Shown: positions 44,621 through 54,401, counted from the first letter of the stretch. The stretch is 64,000 bases of DNA from Paenibacillus hemerocallicola (GCF_006265175.1 NZ_VDCQ01000009.1:1-64000); one strand, 5' to 3'. The notes: generated from the sequence alone by a model not told the origin. Numbers and translations are program-made.

Positions 44621-46000
44621 TTAGCGCAGCATTTGCTGGCCTTTCGTTTTCAATTCCTCGACAGCCGCTTCAGGCGCTTTCTCGCCGGCCAGCAGCGCTT
44701 GGAATACCGGCTTCTCCACTTGCTCCCGGTATTGCTTCAGCTTGGCCGCTTTGTCGACGTCAATGCTGAGCGCCACTTGCGGAGCAAGGTTTTCACGCAT
44801 TTTTTTGGAAACGGTGAAGTTGATGTCTTTGGCCAAGCCTTTGCCTTCGAACGCTTTCGCTTGCGACGTCCGTACGAACGGCAGACACAGCTCGTTGGCC
44901 GAGTTCCCCGCTTGAGCGCCGCTCAAAGCTTCCATGACGAGGAACACGTTTTTCTTATGCTGTTCGTTGCTTGCTCCTTTTTGCGTGAAGGCCACGTAGC
45001 CTTCTCCGCCGCCGGTCGTTACTCCGTAGCCTTTAACGGACGAGGAATGTGGAACCGGGAGCTGGATGTACTCGATTTTCTCGCCTTGCACTTTGCCCGC
45101 GTCGATATCTTTGTTGCGGTTGGCGATCATGACGTCATAGTAAGGAATAGCTTTGCTTATAATAGCCGCTTGACCGGCATAGAACATTTCCGAACGTTTC
45201 GCCGGCTGCAGGGCAACCGTTTCTTTAGGGAGGACGCCGTCCTTCACGAGCTTGCTGATGAACGTTACCGCATCGGAAATTTTGCTGTCGTTCCAGATGA
45301 AGTTGCCCTTCTCGTCTACCGCGTCAACCAATCCTGCGTTGCGGGTAATCATATCCAGGAAGTCGATCGACGTTCCGTCCGTTACGAGAGCGTATTGCTG
45401 CGTTCCGTCCGGAAGCTTTTTGCCAAGCTTTTTGGCGGCTTCGAGGAATTCTTCCCAAGTCCAGCCGCTTTCTTGAATTTTCTTGTAGTCTACGCCGGCT
45501 TCCTCGAGAATGCGTTTGTTCGCGCCCCAACCCCAGAGCGATTGGTACAACGGCATACCGTATTGCTTGCCGCCGAATTTCATCGTGTCCAGCGTGCCCG
45601 GCAGGAAGTCTTTCTTGATTTCGTCCGTCATATAGCTGTCGATCGGCATGGCCAAACCGGTATTCACGTATTGACCGTTCATGCCTCCGAAGTACAGATC
45701 CGGCGGGTTGCCCGCGTTCAGGGCGACGTCGAATTTCTTCGGACCTTCGGCCCACGACATGACTTCATATTCTACTTTAATATGCGGATATGTTTTATTG
45801 AAATCGGCTACCAATAGTTTAATGTCGTCTTCATATTTGGCGTGTACCGGATAAGTCCATACTTTGACCGTATCGGGCGTCGTGTTCGGTTGGCCCGCCG
45901 TTCCGCCGGCCTGGGGCGTTTCTTCTTTTTTACCGCATGCTGCGGCGACGATAACGATTACGAATATCATCGCAATGGAAATCCACTTGCTGAACTTCAT
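44621..46000 (-). CDS. ABC solute-binding lipoprotein of the muropeptide locus
   Basis: 459 residues. Signal with lipobox V-A-A-A-C; start at 46000 chosen for AGGGGGAACGAG upstream. Family-1 SBP, but it lacks the Y-P-K-D-G and D-L-N-T-A-L-R motifs of the orphan SBPs, so it is a different subfamily. Contains P-H-I-K-V-E-Y-E-V-M-S-W and W-T-W-E-E-F-L-E-A-A-K-K-L-G. With two permeases and the ATPase it forms a full importer; the context suggests MurNAc-containing sugars as substrate. Confidence 0.9.
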   Translation of the reverse strand: MKFSKWISIAMIFVIVIVAAACGKKEETPQAGGTAGQPNTTPDTVKVWTYPVHAKYEDDIKLLVADFNKTYPHIKVEYEVMSWAEGPKKFDVALNAGNPPDLYFGGMNGQYVNTGLAMPIDSYMTDEIKKDFLPGTLDTMKFGGKQYGMPLYQSLWGWGANKRILEEAGVDYKKIQESGWTWEEFLEAAKKLGKKLPDGTQQYALVTDGTSIDFLDMITRNAGLVDAVDEKGNFIWNDSKISDAVTFISKLVKDGVLPKETVALQPAKRSEMFYAGQAAIISKAIPYYDVMIANRNKDIDAGKVQGEKIEYIQLPVPHSSSVKGYGVTTGGGEGYVAFTQKGASNEQHKKNVFLVMEALSGAQAGNSANELCLPFVRTSQAKAFEGKGLAKDINFTVSKKMRENLAPQVALSIDVDKAAKLKQYREQVEKPVFQALLAGEKAPEAAVEELKTKGQQMLR

Positions 46001-46122
46001 TTCTCGTTCCCCCTTCATAGTGGTTAGCTTCGACAGTTTCCATTAGTTTGCATCATGCGCAGCTTGTTATTCAGAAATGTTTACTTGGGAATGATGAGAG
46101 TAGGACAGGCTGTTAAATATTC

Positions 46123-46138
46123 CCGAAAACGTTTTCTT
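46123..46138. promoter_or_regulatory. cre-like palindrome in the divergent promoter region
   Basis: GAAAACGTTTTC core with two mismatches to the CcpA cre consensus (WTGNAANCGNWNNCWW), in the 457-bp region between the SBP and murK genes. That region is AT-rich (46220-46320) and holds no gene. Confidence 0.5.
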
Positions 46139-46457
46139 TCAAGCCCCGTTGACGGCCAAGAAGCGCACTGGACACCGGTTGTACACTGTCATATGGCTGT
46201 TGTCAGTCCACATGGTCCTATTATATCGTCGAGGAAATAATATTTCAACAATAATTTAATATCAATAAATTTTATTTTACAAACCCTTGTCATTCCCTTA
46301 TACTCAAGGAAAATACGCATACCCTATCTGTCTTTTTGCATGAAAGGCTTACGAAAAAGCCGCTTTCGCTTTAACGCTTTAGCGAGCATATCCTTTTATG
46401 AAACGTTAACAAAAAAATACCCAATCGCATTTCATGGGAATAAGCGGGTGACATCAT

Positions 46458-47384
46458 TTGCGGTACGTAATTGGCATTGACGGCGGAGGAACGAAAACCG
46501 CGGCGCTGCTTCTTGCCGATGACGGAACGGAGTGGGGCGGGTATACCGTAGACTCGACAAACCCTCACGCCGTTTCGTTCGAGCAGGCGACGCGAAATTT
46601 GGGCAAGCTGCTGGATCTTGTATTTTCCGTCCCGGAAACGCAAGGCATGACCTGCGCGGCCGTTTGTCTCGGCTTGTCCGGGGTCGATACGGAGGAGGAG
46701 CGGAGACGTTTTCGCGAATATATGGAAGCTTACCGTTCCGAGCGGGGTCTCGCCTTCGACATTTTCATTAATAATGATGCGCAGATCGCCTTGATGGCGA
46801 CGCTGCGGGACGACCGCGGCATTATAGTCATCTCGGGGACCGGCTCGATCGCCTTCGGCTTGACGGAGAACCGCCGGCGTTTCCGCGTCGGGGGATGGGG
46901 GAATTTGCTCGGCGATGAAGGAAGCGGGTACGATATCGGACAACGCACCTTACGGACCGCCATGCGCAGCCATGACGGAATCGAGCCGCCGACGATGCTG
47001 ACCGGGATGATTGTGGAAGCGTACGGATTCGCGAGCATTACCGACCTGCGCACTTATATTTATCAGCCGCATTTGAAGAAGCACGACATCGCCAAATTTG
47101 CCGAGCTGTGCATACGCGCCGACGAATCGGGCGACGGAGCCGCCAGGCGCATCCTGGAAGCCGCCGCGAAAGATTTGTCCGACTCGGCCGCCGCGCTTGT
47201 GCGCAAAGATCCTTGGTTCGAGCAGTGCGACCTCGTTACGACCGGCTCGATATTCAACTATTCGAAACGTTTCGGGGAGACGTTTCGGGACGGCTTGCTG
47301 GAACGCGCGCCGCGTGTCCGCATCCACCCGTCCGCCAGAGAACCGGCCTATGGCGCCGCACTTTTGGCATGGAGACAACTGTGA
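46458..47384 (+). CDS. murK: N-acetylmuramate/N-acetylglucosamine kinase, BadF/BadG fold
   Basis: 308 residues from TTG 46458. ASKHA kinase: phosphate-1 loop G-I-D-G-G-G-T-K-T-A, V-C-L-G-L-S-G-V-D, I-N-N-D-A, phosphate-2 S-G-T-G-S-I-A and adenosine-type G-W-G-N-L-L-G-D-E-G-S-G. MurK of Clostridium, same family, phosphorylates MurNAc and GlcNAc at O6. Followed after 26 bp by murQ, which uses MurNAc-6-phosphate. A GlcNAc kinase is the main alternative. Confidence 0.85.
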   Translation: MRYVIGIDGGGTKTAALLLADDGTEWGGYTVDSTNPHAVSFEQATRNLGKLLDLVFSVPETQGMTCAAVCLGLSGVDTEEERRRFREYMEAYRSERGLAFDIFINNDAQIALMATLRDDRGIIVISGTGSIAFGLTENRRRFRVGGWGNLLGDEGSGYDIGQRTLRTAMRSHDGIEPPTMLTGMIVEAYGFASITDLRTYIYQPHLKKHDIAKFAELCIRADESGDGAARRILEAAAKDLSDSAAALVRKDPWFEQCDLVTTGSIFNYSKRFGETFRDGLLERAPRVRIHPSAREPAYGAALLAWRQL

Positions 47385-47410
47385 CAATATCAACCAAAGG
47401 GGCCACTTTC

Positions 47411-48325
47411 ATGAGCAATCTGCTAAACGAATTGACAACGGAACAGTTAAATGAGCGGACGAAGCAAATAGACCGGCTGGAGACGGAAGAAATCGTCAAG
47501 CTGATCAATCGGGAGGACCGCCTCATCGCCGAAGCGCTGAGCTCCTTGACGCCGCAAATCGCGGCTGCCGCCGACATGATCATCCGTTCTTTCCGCAACG
47601 GCGGGAGGTTGTTCTATATCGGAGCCGGCACGAGCGGCCGGTTGGGCATTCTTGACGCCAGCGAATGCCCGCCGACATACGGGACGAATCCCGACATGGT
47701 TCAAGGCATTATCGCGGGAGGATTCCGCGCGGTGAAGGATGCGGTCGAGGGCGCGGAGGACAGTCCGGAGCTCGGAGCAGCCGATATGGACGAGCACGGC
47801 GTAGGGCCGAACGACACGGTCGTCGGCATTGCCGCCAGCGGACGTACGCCGTACGTCCTCGGCGCGATGAAACGCGCCAAAGCGCTGGGCGCTTCCGTCG
47901 TCGCCTTGTGCAACAACCATAATACGCCGATGGCCGCCATCGCCGATTTGTCGATCGAGGCGGTCGTCGGTCCCGAGGTTATTCTCGGCTCGACCCGCAT
48001 GAAGGCCGGAACCGCGCAGAAGCTTGTACTGAATATGCTGTCGACGACGGCCATGATCCGCATCGGCAAAGTATACGGGAACTTGATGGTCGACCTGCAG
48101 CCTACGAACGAGAAGCTCGTCTACCGGGCGAAACGCATTATCCGCATGGCGACCCAGGCTTCGGAAGAAGCCGTCGGCGAAGCGTACCGGCTGGCGGACG
48201 GCCACGTCAAGACGGCGATCGTCATGATTCTGGCCGGGGTCGACAAGGAAGCGGCCGGCAAGCTGCTGGAGCAGAGCGGCGGATTCGTGCGCGAAGCGAT
48301 CGATCCGGCGGCACGTCGCGGCTGA
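47411..48325 (+). CDS. murQ: N-acetylmuramic acid 6-phosphate etherase
   Basis: 304 residues. MurQ removes the lactyl ether of MurNAc-6-phosphate to give GlcNAc-6-phosphate and lactate. SIS fold with G-A-G-T-S-G-R-L-G, D-A-S-E-C-P-P-T, G-I-A-A-S-G-R-T-P and the catalytic-region E-G-A-E-D segment. AAAGGGG precedes the ATG. The second gene of the murK-murQ unit and end point for products of AnmK and MurK. Confidence 0.95.
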   Translation: MSNLLNELTTEQLNERTKQIDRLETEEIVKLINREDRLIAEALSSLTPQIAAAADMIIRSFRNGGRLFYIGAGTSGRLGILDASECPPTYGTNPDMVQGIIAGGFRAVKDAVEGAEDSPELGAADMDEHGVGPNDTVVGIAASGRTPYVLGAMKRAKALGASVVALCNNHNTPMAAIADLSIEAVVGPEVILGSTRMKAGTAQKLVLNMLSTTAMIRIGKVYGNLMVDLQPTNEKLVYRAKRIIRMATQASEEAVGEAYRLADGHVKTAIVMILAGVDKEAAGKLLEQSGGFVREAIDPAARRG

Positions 48326-48350
48326 TCGGGTTAGCGTTCTTCCCGACAAA

Positions 48351-48398
48351 CAATAAACCTCCGAGCACTCTGACCAGAGAGAGCTTGGAGGTTTATTG
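48351..48398. terminator. strong bidirectional terminator
   Basis: CAATAAACCTCCGAGC / GCTTGGAGGTTTATTG, a 16-bp stem with one G-U pair, A- and T-rich on the outer ends, between convergent murQ and the TauE gene. Confidence 0.85.
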
Positions 48399-48422
48399 TT
48401 TATTGGCACGGATAAGGAATGT

Positions 48423-49193
48423 TCACAGCAGCTTGAACCCGCTGATCAAGATCAAGGAAGCCATAATGGCGCGAAGCGGTTTGGCCGGCACCTTGGCGCT
48501 AAGCGAGCTGCCGATCCATACGCCGGGGATGGAGCCGATCAGCAGCTGGAACGCCAGCCCGAAATCGACGTTGCCGTAGCTCGCATGCAGCAGTCCGGCG
48601 GCCGTAACGAGCAGCAGCGCATGGGCGATGTCCGTCCCTACGAGCTTGGAGGCGGAGATGCGGTACAAATACAACAGCGCGATCGCGAACAGCGAGCCGG
48701 AGCCGATCGAGGTCAGGCCGACGATAAAGCCGAGCACGAAGCCGATCGAGACGGTCATCAGCTTCTTCTGCTCCAACGGCTTCTCCTGCAGCCGGTTTTC
48801 CTTCCCTTTCCGGTCGAACAGTTGCTTCGACAAGGTCAGCAGCGCCACGACGATCAGCATGATGCCCATCGCGCTGCGGACGATTTGCTCCTGGTTATGG
48901 TAGGCCGCCTCGAACTGGTGAAGCGCTACGATCGATACGACCGCCCCCGGGATGCTGCCTGCTGCCAAATATAGCACGAGACGAAGCTCGATCGTCTTCT
49001 GGCGAAAATGCTGGATCGTTCCGAACAGCTTCGTAACCGAGTTATAAAATAAATCCGTACCGACCGCAAGCGTCGGATTAATGCCTACAAGCACCAAGAT
49101 CGGAGTAAGCAGCGCAGCGCCCCCGACCCCGGTTAAGCCTACCAAAAAGCCGACCAGCATCCCGAGGAGCGAGATGCCCCAGTCCATTTCCAT
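48423..49193 (-). CDS. TauE/SafE family membrane transporter
   Basis: 256 residues, about eight membrane helices in two repeats: G-F-L-V-G-L-T-G-V-G-G-A-A-L at the start and G-F-I-V-G-L-T-S-I-G-S-G-S-L in the second half, the TauE/SafE signature. Exports sulfite, sulfoacetate or related anions in known cases. ATG 49193 is preferred over 49208 on RBS spacing. No linked sulfur gene. Confidence 0.88.
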   Translation of the reverse strand: MEMDWGISLLGMLVGFLVGLTGVGGAALLTPILVLVGINPTLAVGTDLFYNSVTKLFGTIQHFRQKTIELRLVLYLAAGSIPGAVVSIVALHQFEAAYHNQEQIVRSAMGIMLIVVALLTLSKQLFDRKGKENRLQEKPLEQKKLMTVSIGFVLGFIVGLTSIGSGSLFAIALLYLYRISASKLVGTDIAHALLLVTAAGLLHASYGNVDFGLAFQLLIGSIPGVWIGSSLSAKVPAKPLRAIMASLILISGFKLL

Positions 49194-49488
49194 GCGATAT
49201 GCCCCCATGCCCTATAATCCCGATCATCATACTAGGATTATAGGGGATATACGTGTGCCTGTAAAGATCTTTATGCGAATTTGGCAAAAAGATTCCTGTC
49301 GTTCGATGAAAATAGTAGCGCAGGCAATCGGAACCGAACCGTTTTCATGAATCTTTTATTATTTTTGAAAATTACGCCTCCTTGCTTGCTCCGATTTCCT
49401 GGCGGTTATTGCGCGAGCTCCCTTCTTCCCTATAAAATGTAAGCATGCTCCGGATACCGGATGCTGCAAACAAAAGGATGTGAAGACG

Positions 49489-50340
49489 TTGGAATGCGAA
49501 GTGCTGGCCGCGGGTTATTCGTACCATTCGAAGCCGTTCCGGTCCGAGGCTTACCCCGGTCTGTCCAACTACTTGATCCGCTTCCAGTCCGAAGGCCGCT
49601 GCAGGGCCGTCGTGGACGGAAATCTGCGTCCGGTCGAGCCCGGCGATCTGCTGCTGTTCAAGCCGGGCGATCCTTACGAGCTGCGCGTCGAAGCCGAGCG
49701 GCAGCATTCGGGCGAAACGGCGGTCGCCAGCGGCGACTATTATTTTTTTTGCCGGGGACAATGGCTGGACGAATGGTGGGCCGAACGGAAGCGCCCGCAA
49801 TTGATGAATCTTCCGCTTCAGGATAATATGTTGTCGGTTTGCCGGCAAATCGTGCTCGAGCATTACCGCGGCAAACGGAAATATAAACAGATCGCCGAGC
49901 ATTACATGCGCATTTTCTGCCTGATGGTCGATCGCGAAATGACGGAGCATGCCGTCGGGACGGACGGCGGCAAATCGTTTCTGGCACAGCGGATGCGCAA
50001 TTATGTGGAGGAGCACGCGCTGGAATCGTTTAAGCTGGAAGATGTCGCCAGAGGAGCCGGGTTAAGCCCTTCCCGCGCCGTCCATCTGTTCAAGGCGTGC
50101 TTCGGACAGAGCATTATGCAATACGCGCTGCAAATCCGGCTGTCTATAGCCCGGGAACGCATGCTGTACAGTCCGATGTCGCTCGAGCAAATCGCCGAGC
50201 TGTCCGGCTTCAGCAGCTACTCCTACTTTCATCGCATGTTTCGCGCCCACTACGGCACTTCCCCGAAACGGTACCAGCAGGAGCAGATGGGCCACGCGTC
50301 CGCAGCTTCCGCAGCGACTGAAGTGCCGGAACGAAGCTAA
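49489..50340 (+). CDS. AraC family transcriptional regulator
   Basis: 283 residues from TTG 49489, spaced about 9 bases from AAAGGATG; GTG 49480 is possible but too close to it. Cupin half with E-P-G-D-L-L-L-F-K-P-G-D-P-Y, then C-terminal L-E-D-V-A-R-G-A-G-L-S-P-S-R-A-V-H-L-F-K and G-F-S-S-Y-S-Y-F-H-R-M-F. Convergent with the GH26 gene; no other clear target. Confidence 0.9.
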   Translation: MECEVLAAGYSYHSKPFRSEAYPGLSNYLIRFQSEGRCRAVVDGNLRPVEPGDLLLFKPGDPYELRVEAERQHSGETAVASGDYYFFCRGQWLDEWWAERKRPQLMNLPLQDNMLSVCRQIVLEHYRGKRKYKQIAEHYMRIFCLMVDREMTEHAVGTDGGKSFLAQRMRNYVEEHALESFKLEDVARGAGLSPSRAVHLFKACFGQSIMQYALQIRLSIARERMLYSPMSLEQIAELSGFSSYSYFHRMFRAHYGTSPKRYQQEQMGHASAASAATEVPERS

Positions 50341-50363
50341 GGCCGCTCCTACTTGGAGCGGCC
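50341..50363. terminator. shared terminator, AraC and GH26 genes
   Basis: GGCCGCTCC-TACTT-GGAGCGGCC. It starts right after the AraC stop, and its loop contains the stop codon of the opposite-strand GH26 gene. Confidence 0.75.
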
Positions 50364-51818
50364 TTCCGTCTGCTTGCGTTCGCGCACCGGGTACGGCACC
50401 GAAGCCTTCCCGTAAATCGCTTCCGAAGGAAATTCATCCAACGTTATCGAGTAAGGATGGTTGTACACGGCGCGGACATGGTGCTTGGAATTGATCATGC
50501 CGTCGGCAATGAATCTGCCGCCCCACGTATTGAAATACATCCAGCCGATTTTATGGCGCTTCAACTGCTTAGGGTCCGGCATCGGCCCGTTCTCCGTATA
50601 GGCAACGAGCTTCTTCCCGTCGACCATGGCGGACAGCTTGTCGTATACGCCCATGAGCGGACTGTAGTCGCCGTCTCTCATATACCGGTCCACGCCGACG
50701 ATGTCGACGAGCTCATCGCCGGGATACCACGCTCTCGAATGTGCGGAATCCGAGGTCGTCCACACCCAGATCAGATTGTTCAGCCCGTGATGGCGGGAAA
50801 ACCGGTCGAACAGGATGCCGTACAGCTTTTTCGCCGTCTCCGGCCCTTTCGCCCCCCACCAGAACCAGCCCCCTTCCGCTTCATGCAGCGGCCGCCACAG
50901 TACGGGTACTCCTTCCCGTTTCAACCGCAGCAGCTGGGCCGCCATCCGATCGATGTCGGCGATCGTCCGCTCGTATTCGGAGGTGCCCGGGGTCACCGCC
51001 TTGTCGGCGTCAAAGCCCGTTTCCGAGGCCAACGTGGCGCGCTCTCCGCCCGGTGCGCCCCAATGCCATTCCATCGTCACGATTCCGCCGTGCTTCGCCC
51101 ATTCCAGCGCCATGTCGATCCCTTCCTCGGCCGGAAAGCCCGATATGACCGGCAATTTGCCCGATACGGCATATATATAGTCCAGCTCCGCGGACGAAGT
51201 GCGCTGTTGTCCGGTCAGAATGCCTTTGCCGTAATGTGACGTCATGTACTCCATCAGAGCCTGCGCTTCGCGCGAAGGCTCCGGCGTCACCAGCACAGGA
51301 TCCACCCCCGCTACCGGGCGCCGTTCCTCCCGCTCGCCGAGCAAGATGTAGTCCACATCGAAAAATCCCCAGTAGGTCGAGATGTCGATCCGGTTGTCGC
51401 CCTCGTCCAGCTCCACGAGCCCGAAGTCGATTTCGGCAAAAGCTTCCGTTTGCGGAAACATCATCTCCCCCGCCGTATGGCCGTTTACTTCGATGTAATT
51501 CGTTTTATCGCCATACGGGGAAGCGTAGCCGATTCGCAGAGGATAATAACCTTCCTCTTCGACGGTTACCGTAAACTTTACCGCATCCCCGGCCATTTCG
51601 AAGTTCGTGCTGTATCCTTCCCCCGAAAACCCCGGTCTGGACCTTTGGACGACCGTACCGTCCAGCTCCGCTTCCTCCGCCTCATACAATGTCCATGCCG
51701 GCTGCTCCGTCCCGGCCGCGCTTCCCGTGTTTGCGGCCATACCCGTGAAGCAGAGCAGCATGCCTAATGCGGTCGTCCGCAACAATTTTCCCGCGGCGGG
51801 CAGCCCGAATACGCGCAT
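50349..51818 (-). CDS. secreted GH26 beta-mannanase with N-terminal carbohydrate-binding domain
   Basis: 489 residues. Signal peptide (hydrophobic core 15-28, cleavage near A-A-G 36). Residues about 42-165 form a CBM35-like beta-sandwich (Y-E-A-E-E-A-E-L-D-G, D-Y-I-L-L). GH26 barrel from about 185: L-W-R-P-L-H-E-A-E-G-G-W-F-W-W with acid/base Glu313, and V-A-Y-T-E-N-G-P with nucleophile Glu409. Cuts beta-1,4-mannan. Last gene of the GntR-SBP/SBP/Gfo unit; mannose-6-phosphate isomerase is encoded 7 kb away. Confidence 0.9.
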   Translation of the reverse strand: MRVFGLPAAGKLLRTTALGMLLCFTGMAANTGSAAGTEQPAWTLYEAEEAELDGTVVQRSRPGFSGEGYSTNFEMAGDAVKFTVTVEEEGYYPLRIGYASPYGDKTNYIEVNGHTAGEMMFPQTEAFAEIDFGLVELDEGDNRIDISTYWGFFDVDYILLGEREERRPVAGVDPVLVTPEPSREAQALMEYMTSHYGKGILTGQQRTSSAELDYIYAVSGKLPVISGFPAEEGIDMALEWAKHGGIVTMEWHWGAPGGERATLASETGFDADKAVTPGTSEYERTIADIDRMAAQLLRLKREGVPVLWRPLHEAEGGWFWWGAKGPETAKKLYGILFDRFSRHHGLNNLIWVWTTSDSAHSRAWYPGDELVDIVGVDRYMRDGDYSPLMGVYDKLSAMVDGKKLVAYTENGPMPDPKQLKRHKIGWMYFNTWGGRFIADGMINSKHHVRAVYNHPYSITLDEFPSEAIYGKASVPYPVRERKQTEGRSK

Positions 51819-51947
51819 AATGTTCCCCCGTTCTTCTCTCTCTTCCGAGCTTACCGTGTATAGGCCGGAAGCGCAAGAGACGGGATGCCCGTCGCGGGTC
51901 ATTTCGAATATTTCGCGGAGGTTGAAGCCGTTTTACGTTTCCCGTAG

Positions 51948-52964
51948 TTACTGCCGGGCATAAGCCCCGGGATAGAAGGCTTCGACTATCTGCTCCAGCC
52001 CCGTCTCGTGGGAACGGTAGATCGCATCGACTGCGGCACAGACGGATTGTCCGTAATAGCCGGAAATGTCCGTTTCTTCGCCGCCGCCCTCCACATCGTC
52101 CAGCATTTTGTTCCATTGCGCGGCAAAAGGCTCGGCATGCTCGCCGATTTGTACGGGCTCGTACGGACGGTCGTACGCTCCGAGCCACAGCGCTTGCGCT
52201 CCGGCGATTTTGAGCTGTCCTCCCGTGAACAGCAGCTCCGTCTCGTTGACGGATACGTTATTGTAGCCGCACAGCGAGACCGTCACCGGCACGCCCGACG
52301 ATGTTTGCATGAACAAGGAGCCGCTTCCTTCCACGTCTCCCCTTTCTCCCCAATAAGTCAAGCTCGCCTTCGCCTTCGTCATTCTCGTCCCGGTAATCCA
52401 TTGGATCTTGTCGATCGAATGGCTGCCCAGATTGATTACGACTCCGCCGCCGGACCGCGATTTATCCAGAAACCAGCCCGGACGCTCGGGCAAAAAATAC
52501 GGATGGTGCCGCTTGTCGTGAACCGAGACCAGCCGGCCCAATCGGCCCGATTCGACGATTTCCTTCGCCTTGATGTTCGCGGCAAAAAAATGCTGCATAT
52601 GTCCGACGGACGCCCTCACGCCGTACTTGCCGGCGGCAGCGTTGATCTCCGAGCATTCCCCGGTATTCAAAGCCATCGGCTTTTCCAGTAAAATATGGCA
52701 GCCCTGCTCCATGCAAAAAATCGCCGCTTCCTTGTGCAGATGATGCGGCAGCGTAATGATGGCGATCTCGGGGCGCTCCTCCTTGATCATCATGCGGTAA
52801 TCCCCGTACGCTCTCGCACCGTAAGGAGCCGCCAAGTCCGCCGCCCGCTGAAGATCGATGTCGGCTATCGCCGCGAATTCCGTCCGTTTGTTCTCATGCA
52901 AGGTACGGGCATGCACTTTCGCGATCGTGCCGGCTCCGATAATAGCCGTTTTATAGGTTCTCAT
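51948..52964 (-). CDS. Gfo/Idh/MocA family oxidoreductase
   Basis: 338 residues. I-I-G-A-G-T-I-A NAD(P) fold, L-E-K-P-M near 95, and N-L-G-S-H-S-I-D-K-I in place of the usual G-x-H-x-x-D motif. GGAGCGGG before the ATG. Between the SBP and GH26 genes of the mannan unit; its sugar is unknown. Confidence 0.9.
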   Translation of the reverse strand: MRTYKTAIIGAGTIAKVHARTLHENKRTEFAAIADIDLQRAADLAAPYGARAYGDYRMMIKEERPEIAIITLPHHLHKEAAIFCMEQGCHILLEKPMALNTGECSEINAAAGKYGVRASVGHMQHFFAANIKAKEIVESGRLGRLVSVHDKRHHPYFLPERPGWFLDKSRSGGGVVINLGSHSIDKIQWITGTRMTKAKASLTYWGERGDVEGSGSLFMQTSSGVPVTVSLCGYNNVSVNETELLFTGGQLKIAGAQALWLGAYDRPYEPVQIGEHAEPFAAQWNKMLDDVEGGGEETDISGYYGQSVCAAVDAIYRSHETGLEQIVEAFYPGAYARQ

Positions 52965-53051
52965 GTTCGTATCCCGCTCCTGCTCATGAAGAGAGCGCCT
53001 GTCGCGAACGACCGGCGCTGCTCCGAAATGTATGGTGCCGAAAGCTTTCCC

Positions 53052-54380
53052 TTATTTGAATAGATCGGCAAGCTTCTGATCGAGCTTCTCTCCCGCTTCG
53101 CGCAATGCGGTATTCGTATCCTTCGTCCCAAGCACGACATTCTGATACGCCTCGAAGAAAGCCGTATGACCCGGCGATTGCCCTTTGACGATCTCCACCT
53201 TGGTCAACGCGGAAGGCGCGAACTTCTCGGGCATCAAAGCTTTTACGTTTTTGTTCTTCAACATAGGCACGTCTTGGCCGAATTGCGCCATTCCCGCTAC
53301 CCGGTCTTTCAAAATAGGCAGCATGCCTTTTTTGGCCAGATGGTTTTGGAACTCCTCCGAAGTCAAGTAAGCGATTGCATCGAACGCGTCTTCCTTATGC
53401 TTGCCCGTCTTCGTTACGTAGAAATAGGTCGGATACGATTGCGGACCGACGCCCGGCTTGTCGGCCAATTGCGGGTACGTGGCGATATCCCAGTTGAACT
53501 GGTCTTTAAGCGTGGACAGCGACAGGACTACGAAATGCAGCAGCATCGCCGCGCTCTGATCCTGGAAAAACATTTTTTGCTGGCCGGCCAAGCTCCAAGT
53601 CTGGGCGTTCAGCTCGTTGCCGGGAATTTTCGAAACGCTGGTGAGTAAATCGAACGCCTTCTTGAAATTGTCCGTCGTGAAAATCGACTTTTTCGTGGCC
53701 GGATCGAGATAAGCGGCGGAAAATTGATTCAGCACGATATTGGCCGACGACGACATGACCAGCCCGTTGTAATTGACGCCGCCCTCGGAGCGCGACAGCC
53801 GTTTGGCCAAATCTTTCAATTGATCCCAATTCATTCCGTCCTTCGGATACTCGACGCCGAATTTATCGAAAATATTTTTGTTGTAGAACAGGCTTAGCGT
53901 ATTCGTGAATACCGGGAGACCGTACATGCCGTTATTCGCAAAGCCTTTCTGCAGCTCGACGGACGACGGCTCCAGCTTGGACAAGTCGAACTTGCGTGTT
54001 TTGATCAGCTCGGAAATGTCATACTGGTAATCGTATGTCGTAAGCGTATCCGCTTGACCTATGGACATGAACATGACGTCGATCGTTTGGCCGGTCGCGA
54101 CTACATCGGCCACCTTATTGCTGCCGGCCTTGAGATGCTTGACGGTAATATGCGGATACTTTTTCTGGATCATGTTGCCGAACACGTCCATGAATGTCTC
54201 GTCGTAGTCGGCCACCTGCGAGTAGAAAACGAGCTCGACAGGCTCCTTCTTTTGTTCGGCCGGCTTGTCGCCGCCGCTCTCCGCCGTCTTGCCGGTCGAG
54301 GGATTGCCGCCGGAGCAGGCGGTCGCCAGCGCGACGACGCCGGCGAGCATCGGGTAAATCAACTTTTTTTTGTTTGCCAT
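53052..54380 (-). CDS. ABC-type solute-binding lipoprotein, orphan
   Basis: 442 residues. Lipobox L-A-T-A-C (Cys22). Member of the orphan family: Y-P-K-D-G-M-N-W-D-Q, T-K-D-T-N-T-A-L-R-E-A-G-E. 21 bp after the gene for a regulator that carries an SBP domain itself. Likely binds manno-oligosaccharides released by the GH26 enzyme. Confidence 0.9.
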   Translation of the reverse strand: MANKKKLIYPMLAGVVALATACSGGNPSTGKTAESGGDKPAEQKKEPVELVFYSQVADYDETFMDVFGNMIQKKYPHITVKHLKAGSNKVADVVATGQTIDVMFMSIGQADTLTTYDYQYDISELIKTRKFDLSKLEPSSVELQKGFANNGMYGLPVFTNTLSLFYNKNIFDKFGVEYPKDGMNWDQLKDLAKRLSRSEGGVNYNGLVMSSSANIVLNQFSAAYLDPATKKSIFTTDNFKKAFDLLTSVSKIPGNELNAQTWSLAGQQKMFFQDQSAAMLLHFVVLSLSTLKDQFNWDIATYPQLADKPGVGPQSYPTYFYVTKTGKHKEDAFDAIAYLTSEEFQNHLAKKGMLPILKDRVAGMAQFGQDVPMLKNKNVKALMPEKFAPSALTKVEIVKGQSPGHTAFFEAYQNVVLGTKDTNTALREAGEKLDQKLADLFK

Positions 54381-54401
54381 ATGGATTCAGCCCCCATGAA
54401 C

